Source: CAJXMH01 sp040220135 (GTDB lineage: Bacteria; Bacteroidota; Bacteroidia; Flavobacteriales_E; Vicingaceae). From it: DNA of 64,000 nucleotides. The stretch is from NCBI GenBank assembly GCA_040220135.1, contig JAVJTT010000009.1, positions 186,001 to 250,000 of the forward strand, in the 5' to 3' direction. This document shows, one piece after another, positions 32,503-40,265 of this stretch. Positions within the stretch are counted from its first letter, which is position 1; every line of letters starts with the position of its first letter. The position numbers and the translations under genes were made by a program. The notes under the pieces are model-generated. The model searched no databases. It saw only the letters and a program-made list of their open reading frames with translations, and was not told the DNA's origin.

Positions 32503-34020
32503 ATGTCAACAAATTCTGGAAAAATTACTCAAGTTATCGGCCCGGTAGTAGATGTTAGCTTTGACGCTGAAGGATCTTCTCTTCCGGCTATTTTGGATGC
32601 CTTAGTAGTAACCAAGCCAAATGGTGAAAAAGTGATCTTGGAAACTCAAACTCACATTGGTGAGGACACAGTAAGAACCATTTCCATGGATTCTACTGAA
32701 GGTTTGCAAAGAGGAACTGAAGCGGTAGCCACCGGTGCACCGATCAAAATGCCAATTGGCGATGATATTAAAGGTCGTCTTTTCAACGTAGTTGGAGACG
32801 CCATTGATGGAATTGGTGATGTTTCAAAAGAGAACGGTTCTTCCATTCACCGTGAGCCACCAAAGTTCGAAGATTTATCAACTGCTACCGAGGTTTTGTT
32901 TACCGGAATTAAAGTAATTGACTTAATTGAGCCTTACGCCAAAGGGGGTAAGATTGGATTATTTGGTGGTGCCGGAGTTGGTAAAACTGTATTGATCCAA
33001 GAATTGATCAACAACATTGCGAAGGGTCATGGTGGTCTTTCTGTATTTGCCGGTGTAGGTGAGCGTACTCGTGAAGGAAACGATTTAATGCGCGAAATGA
33101 TTGAAGCCGGTATTGTAAGATACGGAGACAAGTTTATCGAATCCATGGAAAAAGGCGGATGGGATTTATCAAGCATCGACAAAGAAGAGCTAAAAGAATC
33201 AAAAGCATCATTCGTATTTGGTCAGATGAATGAGCCTCCCGGAGCACGTGCTCGAGTGGCCCTTTCAGGATTGACTTTAGCGGAGTATTTCCGTGATGGT
33301 GACAAAGACAGCGGAGACGGTCAAGGAAAGGATATCCTTTTCTTTATCGACAACATTTTCCGTTTTACGCAGGCCGGTTCTGAGGTATCTGCTCTACTTG
33401 GACGTATGCCATCAGCGGTGGGTTACCAACCAACTTTGGCTACTGAAATGGGGGCCATGCAGGAGAGAATTACTTCTACCAAATCAGGATCAATTACTTC
33501 TGTACAGGCGGTTTACGTACCTGCGGATGACTTAACTGACCCGGCTCCCGCGACAACTTTCGCCCACTTGGATGCCACTACGGTACTTTCAAGAAAAATT
33601 GCCGAGCTAGGTATTTATCCTGCGGTTGACCCTTTGGATTCAACTTCAAGAATTTTGACTCCTGAGATCGTAGGAAAGGAGCATTACGATACGGCGCAAA
33701 GAGTAAAAGAGATTTTACAACGCTACAAAGAGCTTCAAGATATTATTGCCATCTTAGGTATGGATGAATTATCTGAAGAAGATAAGTTGGTAGTACACAG
33801 AGCTCGTCGTGTTCAGCGTTTCTTATCACAACCTTTCCACGTGGCCGAGCAGTTTACAGGCTTGAAAGGGGTTTTGGTTGACATTCAAGATACCATTAAA
33901 GGCTTTAACATGATTATGGACGGAGAAGTAGATAAGTATCCGGAAGCAGCCTTTAACTTGAAAGGAACCATTGAAGAAGCGATTGAAGCCGGTGAAAAAA
34001 TGTTGGCTGAGAATAAGTAA
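32503..34020 (+). CDS. atpD: F1 ATP synthase subunit beta
   Basis: This is the catalytic beta subunit of the F1Fo ATP synthase. The 505-residue protein has the P-loop GGAGVGKTVLIQEL near residue 155, a GERTREGNDL segment near 187, the catalytic Walker B region (DILFFIDNIFRF), and the MDELSEEDKLVVHRAR motif (DELSEED) near 425 that contacts the gamma subunit. The N-terminal beta barrel is intact. It is followed by the epsilon gene. The other atp genes (atpB-E-F-H-A-G) are not in the window; separate atpDC and atp main clusters are known in Bacteroidota. Confidence 0.98.
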   Translation: MSTNSGKITQVIGPVVDVSFDAEGSSLPAILDALVVTKPNGEKVILETQTHIGEDTVRTISMDSTEGLQRGTEAVATGAPIKMPIGDDIKGRLFNVVGDAIDGIGDVSKENGSSIHREPPKFEDLSTATEVLFTGIKVIDLIEPYAKGGKIGLFGGAGVGKTVLIQELINNIAKGHGGLSVFAGVGERTREGNDLMREMIEAGIVRYGDKFIESMEKGGWDLSSIDKEELKESKASFVFGQMNEPPGARARVALSGLTLAEYFRDGDKDSGDGQGKDILFFIDNIFRFTQAGSEVSALLGRMPSAVGYQPTLATEMGAMQERITSTKSGSITSVQAVYVPADDLTDPAPATTFAHLDATTVLSRKIAELGIYPAVDPLDSTSRILTPEIVGKEHYDTAQRVKEILQRYKELQDIIAILGMDELSEEDKLVVHRARRVQRFLSQPFHVAEQFTGLKGVLVDIQDTIKGFNMIMDGEVDKYPEAAFNLKGTIEEAIEAGEKMLAENK

Positions 34021-34028
34021 GGAATATG

Positions 34029-34062
34029 ATTGTCATGCTTCGACTCCGCTTAGCATGACAAT
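34029..34062. repeat. REP-like palindromic element, copy 1
   Basis: Two 11-base arms, ATTGTCATGCT (34029-34039) and AGCATGACAAT (34052-34062), flank a TCGACTCCGCT core. It lies between atpD and atpC. The core is found inverted in copy 2. Confidence 0.75.
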
Positions 34063-34090
34063 CTAGATATTTTAATGTGATAATTTTATT

Positions 34091-34121
34091 TGTCACATTG
34101 AGCGGAGTCGAAATGTAGACA
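34091..34121. repeat. REP-like palindromic element, copy 2, inverted
   Basis: TGTCACATT (34091-34099) pairs, with one bulge, with AATGTAGACA (34112-34121) around AGCGGAGTCGA (34101-34111), which is the reverse complement of the core of copy 1. The pair could form a longer composite hairpin between atpD and atpC. Confidence 0.7.
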
Positions 34122-34133
34122 AATTGAATAGAT

Positions 34134-34370
34134 ATGTTAATTGAAATTGTAACCCCCGACCGAAACGTTTACAGCGGAGATGTTTCTTTAGCTACTTTTC
34201 CAGGTTCTGACGGAAGTTTTGGAATTAAGGAAAACCATGCTCCTATGGTTGCTACTTTGAAAGAAGGAAAGATCAAGGTAGTTGATGAGAGCAACAAAGA
34301 GCAGTTTTTTGAAGTGAAAGGCGGGGTAGTTGAAGTCAACCACAATAAGATTATTGTGCTGGCCGAATAA
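34134..34370 (+). CDS. atpC: F1 ATP synthase subunit epsilon, short form
   Basis: The protein has 78 residues. The sequence carries the N-terminal beta-sandwich only (IEIVTPDRNVYSGDV, then GSDGSFGIKENHAPMVATL). The C-terminal helical hairpin that inhibits ATP hydrolysis in E. coli (total length about 139) is missing. Short epsilon subunits of this kind are usual in Bacteroidota, so this is not a truncation. It shares a transcript with atpD across a 113-bp gap holding two REP-like elements. A strong terminator follows 24 bp after the stop. Confidence 0.93.
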   Translation: MLIEIVTPDRNVYSGDVSLATFPGSDGSFGIKENHAPMVATLKEGKIKVVDESNKEQFFEVKGGVVEVNHNKIIVLAE

Positions 34371-34393
34371 CAGCAAACGATATTTAAAATTGC

Positions 34394-34430
34394 AAAGCCC
34401 TTCTCGACTCAGTCGAGAGGGGCTTTTTTG
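34394..34430. terminator. Terminator of atpDC, overlapping the regulator's 3' end
   Basis: A 14- to 15-bp stem with AAGCCC / GGGGCTT outer pairs and an inner TCTCGACT / AGTCGAGA is followed by six T on the plus strand. The last codons of the convergent XRE-type gene lie inside it. Confidence 0.8.
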
Positions 34431-34750
34431 TTTCTTAGCTTTTCAAGCTCTACTTCAAGGTTTTTAATTTTATTCTCTTTAAATTCAATCAGTTCTTCAC
34501 TCATTTTTAAAAGATTTCTAAAGTTCTTTCTCTTTTCTAGGTCATCCGAAACAAATAATTCTTCTTGGGGAATATCTAAGGCGATTAAAATCGCATTTAG
34601 CTGTTGAATGGTTAATGAAGTTGTGCCATTTTCCAATTTTGAATATGCACTCTGGCTGAGCCCAATTTGTTCAGAAAATTCATTTTGACTGAGTGATTTT
34701 GAAATTCGCTTTTTCCGAATTATTCCAAGAATTTCTTTTTCCGTCTTCAT
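34409..34750 (-). CDS. XRE-family HTH transcription regulator
   Basis: This 113-residue protein has a classic lambda-repressor-like helix-turn-helix. The segment LSQNEFSEQIGLSQSAYSKL spans about residues 19-38, and NGTTSLTIQQLNAILIALDI follows to about 59. The C-terminal half is a charged coiled coil (EELIEFKENKIKNLEVELEK) for dimerisation. Such small regulators are common beside accessory genes. The likely targets are its own promoter and the divergent lipoprotein gene at 34879, 128 bp away, although no operator is obvious. The C-terminal residues are encoded inside the atpC terminator. Confidence 0.85.
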   Translation of the reverse strand: MKTEKEILGIIRKKRISKSLSQNEFSEQIGLSQSAYSKLENGTTSLTIQQLNAILIALDIPQEELFVSDDLEKRKNFRNLLKMSEELIEFKENKIKNLEVELEKLRNKKAPLD

Positions 34751-34878
34751 GAAAATATTTTAGTCGTTTCAAGAATAAATATAGTTAAAATCTGACTAGG
34801 TGTTATAGTAAAAACTTTCAAACTTTGTGGTAGCATTGATCAGTGCTTTGAAAAACAAATTATTAACTAAAATCTATT

Positions 34879-35628
34879 ATGATGAAAACGAAAATAATTT
34901 TAACCCTATTAATCGCCTTTGGACTATCTTTTCAGAGTTGTGAGAAAGAGGAAGATTCCGGCTTGAATCATAATACCTCAAACTCAGTTCAAAAACCAGA
35001 AGACGTTAAATCTAATAAAGCTTATTATTCGGAAAACTATTCAGAAGAATTATCGAATTATCTTGAATATGATTCAATCACTATTACAAATGATTATTCT
35101 TATGATGATGACTTTATTTCAATGCTTAATAGTCATTTAAATTCTACAAACTATATACTCTCTTACAATGACCTCATTTTAAATGATATCACTGTGTATC
35201 ACATAAACTCATCAACGAAAGCATTTGCTTTAGTAGTCGACGATCAAAACTATAATATGAAATTGCTAATTAAGACAAATATATCCACAGGCACTTTTAC
35301 TGAGGTTGAGAGTAAACTTCTTAAAGTTGAGGAGAATTCAGATGATTCTTGGAATGGGTATATTTATGATCAAAATAATAATTTATCCAATACCATTAAT
35401 TTTAACGGTACAACATTAAGCAGCCAAGAATCTGAATTGGCAAAAAAGGGTAAGCCTAATAATAATTTGAAGGTTAGGGACTGCCCTGGTGATGATTTTG
35501 GGGATTGTGTTGTTCATACATTCACAGATTTCGCCTCTGATTTATTAGGGTTAGCGGTATCAGTTGTAAGCCCCACTTCAGTTCTTGCTGCTAGTGCAAT
35601 AGATTGTGGTTTTATTTGCAATAGATAA
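34879..35628 (+). CDS. Predicted surface lipoprotein with Cys-flanked hydrophobic tail
   Basis: The protein has 249 residues. A lipoprotein signal (ILTLLIAFGLSFQSC) is followed by EKEED right after the Cys. Its Lys plus acidic residues resemble the Bacteroidota lipoprotein export signal, so it is probably surface-exposed. The middle (residues 45-185) is rich in Asn, Ser, Tyr and Asp with no family I recognise. The last 48 residues stand apart: after a basic linker (KKGKPNNNLKVR), Cys202 and Cys210 precede a hydrophobic stretch (DLLGLAVSVVSPTSVLAASA), and Cys243 and Cys247 close it. The two Cys pairs flanking an amphipathic-to-hydrophobic helix resemble a peptide-toxin or membrane-active segment. 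It is followed after 14 bp by a 56-aa membrane protein, within one unit ended by the hairpin at 35831. Confidence 0.7.
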   Translation: MMKTKIILTLLIAFGLSFQSCEKEEDSGLNHNTSNSVQKPEDVKSNKAYYSENYSEELSNYLEYDSITITNDYSYDDDFISMLNSHLNSTNYILSYNDLILNDITVYHINSSTKAFALVVDDQNYNMKLLIKTNISTGTFTEVESKLLKVEENSDDSWNGYIYDQNNNLSNTINFNGTTLSSQESELAKKGKPNNNLKVRDCPGDDFGDCVVHTFTDFASDLLGLAVSVVSPTSVLAASAIDCGFICNR

Positions 35629-35642
35629 GGGAAAGCATAGCA

Positions 35643-35813
35643 ATGAAAACAAAAGATTTAATTTATTTAATACTATTCTCCTGGGTGATCATTACAGCAG
35701 GTGCATTCCTTAAGATAGAAAAACTGTACCTTAATGAGATTATCCTAATCTTCGGATTGAATTTATTCATTTTCTCAACTTTAAAGCTAATTATCACATT
35801 GTGGAGAAACTAA
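35643..35813 (+). CDS. 56-aa two-helix membrane protein
   Basis: The protein has 56 residues from an ATG 14 bp after the lipoprotein stop. It has two hydrophobic helices (LIYLILFSWVIITAGAFLKI and EIILIFGLNLFIFSTLKLII) joined by a short charged turn (EKLYLN), and a basic end (TLWRN). The first helix plus GAFLKI resembles the N-terminal segment of GldL-like small proteins, though the similarity is weak. As the partner of the preceding lipoprotein it could be an immunity-type membrane protein or an assembly helper. Coding is supported by tight spacing, sensible composition and the terminator 18 bp after its stop. Confidence 0.6.
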   Translation: MKTKDLIYLILFSWVIITAGAFLKIEKLYLNEIILIFGLNLFIFSTLKLIITLWRN

Positions 35814-35830
35814 ATTGAATTTCTTTTTTC

Positions 35831-35865
35831 AAAGCCTTCCCGACTAAGTCGGGAAGGCTTTTTTT
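35831..35865 (+). terminator. Rho-independent terminator of the lipoprotein / mini-protein unit
   Basis: A perfect 15-bp stem (35831-35845 with 35847-35861), AAAGCCTTCCCGACT / AGTCGGGAAGGCTTT, is followed by a T tract to 35865. Its core matches the atpC and tRNA terminators in the window. Confidence 0.9.
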
Positions 35866-35934
35866 GTGACATATTAAAGCGCCTTTATGGGAGTAAGGCA
35901 GTAATTGTATACTTTTTTTACTTTTACCTATAGT

Positions 35935-36486
35935 ATGGGAAAAACTATAATAAAGCTGCTATTTATTGCTAAGGTAATAGCCCTGCCCTTTTCATGCATT
36001 AAAAAAAATGATAACAAATCAGTTCATAAGGAGAAAGCAACTAATATAGATGAGTTCAAAAGTTACATTGCAAACAAACCGTACACCATTTTGTACATAT
36101 GGGCATCATGGTGTGGAATTTCTAGAAATGGTTTGATTAATGATTATTATGAGAATTATACTGCAATCAATAATGACACTGTCCAGTCTCTTTTAATTAT
36201 AGCCAGTGATACTGTTTCAATAAATGACTTTTTCAAGAAAAACGAATTTAGCCTACCCTATAAATACCTTTATCCTGAAGAATATTCTCTTTTAAAAAGG
36301 AACGTCAAAGACGAAAAAAATAAAGATGAATTTTTAATGGATTTCTTTAATTATAAGCCAAATATTCCAGGCTTTCCTTCAGTTATTCTTGTTAGTGAGA
36401 ACTCTAAGGTTTTGGTTGAAACCTCGGAAACTAAATTTGCAATTAGTAATTATCGGTTTTTTGAAAGACAAAAATTAAAGGAGTAA
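35935..36486 (+). CDS. Thioredoxin-like lipoprotein with single active-site cysteine
   Basis: From the ATG at 35935 the protein has 183 residues; an earlier TTG at 35905 would add ten without a signal core. Residues 1-22 form a lipoprotein signal ending in ALPFSC. The rest has the thioredoxin-fold pattern YTILYIWASWCGISRNGL near 58-75 and, later, PGFPSVILVSENSKVLV with the cis-Pro segment. Canonical enzymes have WCxxC; here the second Cys is Ser (WCGIS), so it cannot cycle as an oxidoreductase in the normal way. It may bind or form mixed disulfides instead. The next gene starts six bases later, so the two are probably co-transcribed. Confidence 0.75.
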   Translation: MGKTIIKLLFIAKVIALPFSCIKKNDNKSVHKEKATNIDEFKSYIANKPYTILYIWASWCGISRNGLINDYYENYTAINNDTVQSLLIIASDTVSINDFFKKNEFSLPYKYLYPEEYSLLKRNVKDEKNKDEFLMDFFNYKPNIPGFPSVILVSENSKVLVETSETKFAISNYRFFERQKLKE

Positions 36487-36491
36487 TTAGA

Positions 36492-37205
36492 ATGCCTAAA
36501 TCACCCATCTCCTTAGTTTATCGAAGAGGTTTTAAATTAGCCTGTATCATATTTCTAATGTCAAACACTAGCTCACTAAATGCCCAAAACAACGAAATAT
36601 TCGAAGCTTTCATGGGTGGTTATTACCAAGTTAACGAGCTCTATGAAGTAGGTGGAGAATGGACTTATTCCGTATCACTAAATGGCAAGAACAAAGGAGA
36701 ATTGGTTTTGCTGAAAAAGGAAGACGCCAATCATTACACTTTTAAAGGCAAACCCTTAAAGCCTGCAGTAAGTTATAATGAGAAAAATAACATTACGATC
36801 ATGGCACCTCCTATTTTAGGTTATGAATTTTTAAACAAAGTTTCATTCCTTTCTTTCTCAGAAGAAATTGTGATGGTGCAGTATGAGCTTGAAGGGAAAG
36901 GAAATCCGCTGATCAACTCAGAGGGCATCAGCAAACAAAAGTTAGCCATTGAATTTGAGTATGAGGGTCAGAAAATTGATTCTGTCACGTTTGTTTCTGA
37001 TTATAAATATCAAAAGCTGAACATGAGCTTTATGGGAGAAATAGTTGAGTGTTTTAAAGAAGTACTCACCACCCATTGTAAAGCCGGTAGCTTTATTACC
37101 ACTTCATACTTTGATCCACTTACTTATGGCTATTTAGAATTCAAAATTGAAATGCCCGATGGTGACAAGTTGGAGTTTCAGCTCGAAAAAGTTGATTTAA
37201 ACTAA
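36492..37205 (+). CDS. Secreted protein of unknown function
   Basis: The protein has 237 residues. A signal peptide with a longer n-region (SPISLVYRRGFKLACIIFLM, cleaved near NAQNN) leads into a mature part of mostly beta character, rich in charged and aromatic residues (EVGGEWTYSVSLNGKNKGEL; later HCKAGSFITTSYFDPLTYGY). No catalytic motif is visible. The spacing pattern resembles small DUF3108- or lipocalin-like periplasmic proteins, but I cannot assign a family. It follows the thioredoxin-like lipoprotein by five bases and is likely co-expressed with it. Confidence 0.65.
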   Translation: MPKSPISLVYRRGFKLACIIFLMSNTSSLNAQNNEIFEAFMGGYYQVNELYEVGGEWTYSVSLNGKNKGELVLLKKEDANHYTFKGKPLKPAVSYNEKNNITIMAPPILGYEFLNKVSFLSFSEEIVMVQYELEGKGNPLINSEGISKQKLAIEFEYEGQKIDSVTFVSDYKYQKLNMSFMGEIVECFKEVLTTHCKAGSFITTSYFDPLTYGYLEFKIEMPDGDKLEFQLEKVDLN

Positions 37206-37277
37206 TCCTTGCTATTTAACCATACTGGTTTGACTTGAGCTTTCAAATACACTAAATTGGATTTACCTTTATGCGAT

Positions 37278-37610
37278 ATGAAAGCCTTTCGAACTCCACT
37301 TTTCATTTTTTCTGCGCTTTTTAGTTTTCTAGCCTGGTTTAAAAGCTTGTATTGGATTTGGCTTTTTGATGCGACACCAGAACTCAGTCACCTTGAAAGA
37401 CAAGCGCTTTACATCGAAAACTTTCCCTTTACCTTTTGGGTCGAAGAACCTGATCAGCTTTATAGCCAAGGGGTAATTATGGCCGCGCTGGGTTTTCTCA
37501 ATATCGTTTCCATTGCATTTTTACAGAAATCTCTTCATCAATGGATTTTCGCACTTTTTATAGGGCAGGCCATTCTCATCCAATTGTTCCAAGTCTGGAC
37601 CATTATGTAA
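37278..37610 (+). CDS. Small three-helix inner-membrane protein, unknown
   Basis: The protein has 110 residues from the ATG at 37278; a TTG at 37257 would add seven. Three hydrophobic segments are clear: FIFSALFSFLAWFKSLYWIW, GVIMAALGFLNIVSIAFL, and WIFALFIGQAILIQLFQVW. The region between the first two is amphipathic and carries Glu/Asp residues. No family is recognised. It may have its own promoter: TTG, 20 bases, TAAATTGG at about 37230-37260, which matches the Bacteroidota consensus only partly. It lies between the secreted unknown and the efflux operon. Confidence 0.6.
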   Translation: MKAFRTPLFIFSALFSFLAWFKSLYWIWLFDATPELSHLERQALYIENFPFTFWVEEPDQLYSQGVIMAALGFLNIVSIAFLQKSLHQWIFALFIGQAILIQLFQVWTIM

Positions 37611-37715
37611 ATCTTTGTAAAACAGTATTAAAATAAACAAACATTAGCATTCAATAACAATTTAGCCCTCAAATGCTTCGTTCTAATTGTTTACTTTAGT
37701 CCGAATACTAACTGA

Positions 37716-38951
37716 ATGAAAACTACCAAATCAAAGGGCCTTGCCCTAGCAGGCATTATTATTTTACTTCTAGCCTTACTCTTTTGGCCCGAAGAGAGCA
37801 GCGAAAAGCTAAGCGGCAAAGTTGAAAAAGGCAATTTCAAAATTGAAGTAAACACCTCCGGCGAACTACAAGCCAAGAAAAGTGAAGACATTAAAGGACC
37901 AACAGCTTTAAGAGCTCATGGCATTTGGCAGGTTAAGATCACCGACTTGATCACAGAGGGGTCTTATGTAAAAGAAGGCGACTATGTAGCACAGCTTGAT
38001 AAGTCAGAAGTTGGCACCAAGATAATTGCCGCAGCTACTGAGGTTGAAAAAATAACTTCAGAGTATGAACAAGCTAGACTTGACACGGCCATTGAAATGA
38101 TGAACATCAATGATGAGTTGCTCAACTTGAAGTACGCCATTGAAGAGAAGCAGCTTGTTTATGATCAAAGTACCTATGAAGCTCCGGCCGTAAAACGTCA
38201 AGCTGAAATCGAATTGGAAAAAGCAAAAAGAAGTTTCGACCAAAAGAAAAATAGTTTACTCCTTAAAAGAGAGCAAAATAACGCCAAGCTTCATCAAATT
38301 AATCTTTCCTTAAAGCAAGAACAATCAAAGCTTAGCCGCTTAGAGGAATTGCAAGATAAACTTCGCATACTAGCACCTAAAGATGGAATGGTGGTTTACA
38401 AACGAACTTGGAATGGGGAAAAAATTACATCCGGCAGCCAAATTAGCGTTTGGGACCCAACGGTTGCGACTCTTCCAGACCTATCTAGAATGGTTTCTAA
38501 AACTTATGTAAACGAAATAGACATTAGTCAGATGAAAGTTGGCTTAACGGTTAACTTAACCGTAGACGCTTTTCCGGACAAAGCTTTTACCGGCACCATT
38601 TCTACCATTGCCAATGTGGGTGAACAATTGCCTCGGGGAGATTCTAAAGTTTTTGAGGTAGAGGTTGAAATTAACGAAAAGGACACCCTTTTACGGCCGG
38701 CTATGACCACCAACAATAGCATTTTGGTAGAAGAGATCGAAGAGGTTTTATTTGTACCCCAAGAAAGCGTATTTGTCAGTGATTCGGTAAGCTATGTTAT
38801 TCTACAAGATGGTTTGAGCTTAGAGAAACAAAAAGTAGAATTGGGTAAAACCAATGCCAATCATGTGATTGTACAATCCGGGCTCGAAGAGGACGAAGAG
38901 TTTCTACTCGCCAAGCCGGAAGATGTTGAAACCATTCCTTGGAGAGATTAA
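37716..38951 (+). CDS. MacA/HlyD-type periplasmic adaptor of an efflux system
   Basis: This 411-residue membrane fusion protein has an N-terminal membrane anchor (LALAGIIILLLALLFW), then the lipoyl half-motif (GTSGELQ-like start VNTSGELQAK). A long coiled coil (residues 95-205; Glu, Lys and Gln rich) and the second lipoyl/beta-barrel region (ILAPKDGMVVYKRTWNG near 218) follow. It bridges an inner-membrane ABC permease and an outer-membrane TolC channel. The operon order with the FtsX-type permease and TolC is typical, but the ATPase usually associated with it is not here. A TACTTTAG octamer lies 16 bp upstream of the ATG. Confidence 0.87.
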   Translation: MKTTKSKGLALAGIIILLLALLFWPEESSEKLSGKVEKGNFKIEVNTSGELQAKKSEDIKGPTALRAHGIWQVKITDLITEGSYVKEGDYVAQLDKSEVGTKIIAAATEVEKITSEYEQARLDTAIEMMNINDELLNLKYAIEEKQLVYDQSTYEAPAVKRQAEIELEKAKRSFDQKKNSLLLKREQNNAKLHQINLSLKQEQSKLSRLEELQDKLRILAPKDGMVVYKRTWNGEKITSGSQISVWDPTVATLPDLSRMVSKTYVNEIDISQMKVGLTVNLTVDAFPDKAFTGTISTIANVGEQLPRGDSKVFEVEVEINEKDTLLRPAMTTNNSILVEEIEEVLFVPQESVFVSDSVSYVILQDGLSLEKQKVELGKTNANHVIVQSGLEEDEEFLLAKPEDVETIPWRD

Positions 38952-38954
38952 GCT

Positions 38955-40265
38955 TTGTTCAATAAAGCCAACATAAAAATTGCCTTTGAAGCATTAACGG
39001 ACAATAAGTTCCGCTCAATTCTTACCGCTTTGGGAATCATTTTTGGCGTAGCCGCGGTGATTACCATGTTGGCAATCGGGAATGGGGCTCAACAGCAAAT
39101 CATTGAACAAATTGAACAAGTTGGAGCAAAGAACATTATCATTCGACCTAAGTCAGTTGGAAATGTAGAAGATGAAAACGAACCGAACAAGCGATATAGC
39201 CCAAAGCTTAGTCTGCTTGACCTAGAAGCCATACGAGAAATCTTACCCAAGATTGAGAAAATGACTCCTTTTCTCAGTTATGAAACAGCAGCCATTGCCA
39301 ATGGGAAGAAAAAAAACTGCAATTTGGTGGGAGTTTCGTCTGACTACTTTTCCATTTACAGTTTAGACCTAGACAAGGGCACAATTTTCTCGGATTTGCA
39401 TGAAAAAAAGTCGAGTGCAGTTTGTTTGATTGGTGCCAACCTCGCTACCAAGTTATATGCCGGCATCAACCCCATAGGCAAAACCATTAAAACCGGCAAA
39501 TTGCAACTTACCATTATTGGAGTAATTGCACCAGGCAGAGCCATTGGCGAATCTTTACAAGAAATTGGCATGAACAATTACAACGACGAAATATTTGTTC
39601 CTATCAACACCTTATTAATACGCTACAAAGACCGAGCTCGACTTACCAAACAAATGCTAAAACAAGCTAAAAGAAATAACAATGACAATCAAGAAAGTGA
39701 CGATACAAAAGTGACTGACCAGATTGAGAAAATCATTGTTGGAATCAGTGAAACTGAATACATGACAGAGAGCGTTGATGTTTTATACCGTATGCTTTAT
39801 CGCCGCCATAATGAGGTAGAAGATTTTGAAATTGTTGTACCCGAGCAAATACTGCAACAGAAAAAACAAACCGATGACATTTTCAATATTCTACTAGGCG
39901 TAATTGCAGCTATTTCTTTACTTGTTGGTGGAATCGGCATCATGAACATCATGTTGGCTTCCGTTTTAGAGCGCATTAAAGAAATTGGTATTCGCATGGC
40001 CATTGGTGCAACCAAAAAAGACATTAAACAACAGTTCATTTACGAAGCCTCTCTCATCTCGCTCATTGGTGGGATATTGGGCATTTTCTTAGGGGTATTG
40101 CTTTCCTATTTAGCCGAATGGATTACCGGAACAACCACCATTATTTCAGTTTGGAGTGTGGTAATCTCCTTTTTTGTCAGCGCCTTAGTGGGCATGATCT
40201 TCGGTTACACCCCGGCCAAAAGAGCTGCCGAGCAAGATCCCGTTCATTCTTTACGTTACAACTGA
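38955..40265 (+). CDS. MacB-like FtsX-family ABC transporter permease, no ATPase domain
   Basis: The protein has 436 residues and a TTG start three bases after the adaptor stop. It has one N-terminal helix (FRSILTALGIIFGVAAVITM), a MacB-type periplasmic core domain (residues 50-300), and the three-helix FtsX domain (ISLLVGGIGIMNIMLASV, IRMAIGATKKDIKQQFIYEA, then the last helix). Full MacB carries its ATPase at the N terminus; here it is missing, so a separate ATP-binding protein must supply energy. None lies next to it. Those at 47153 and 52675 belong to other families (GldA and MlaF). Overlap with tolC is one base (TGATG). Confidence 0.85.
   Translation: MFNKANIKIAFEALTDNKFRSILTALGIIFGVAAVITMLAIGNGAQQQIIEQIEQVGAKNIIIRPKSVGNVEDENEPNKRYSPKLSLLDLEAIREILPKIEKMTPFLSYETAAIANGKKKNCNLVGVSSDYFSIYSLDLDKGTIFSDLHEKKSSAVCLIGANLATKLYAGINPIGKTIKTGKLQLTIIGVIAPGRAIGESLQEIGMNNYNDEIFVPINTLLIRYKDRARLTKQMLKQAKRNNNDNQESDDTKVTDQIEKIIVGISETEYMTESVDVLYRMLYRRHNEVEDFEIVVPEQILQQKKQTDDIFNILLGVIAAISLLVGGIGIMNIMLASVLERIKEIGIRMAIGATKKDIKQQFIYEASLISLIGGILGIFLGVLLSYLAEWITGTTTIISVWSVVISFFVSALVGMIFGYTPAKRAAEQDPVHSLRYN

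Noticed and set aside
34134..34370. atpC as a truncated gene
   Set aside because: Short epsilon subunits of this length are usual in Bacteroidota, and the beta-sandwich domain is complete.
38955..40265. Complete MacB with fused ATPase
   Set aside because: The N terminus goes straight into the first membrane helix; there is no Walker A or B motif in the protein.
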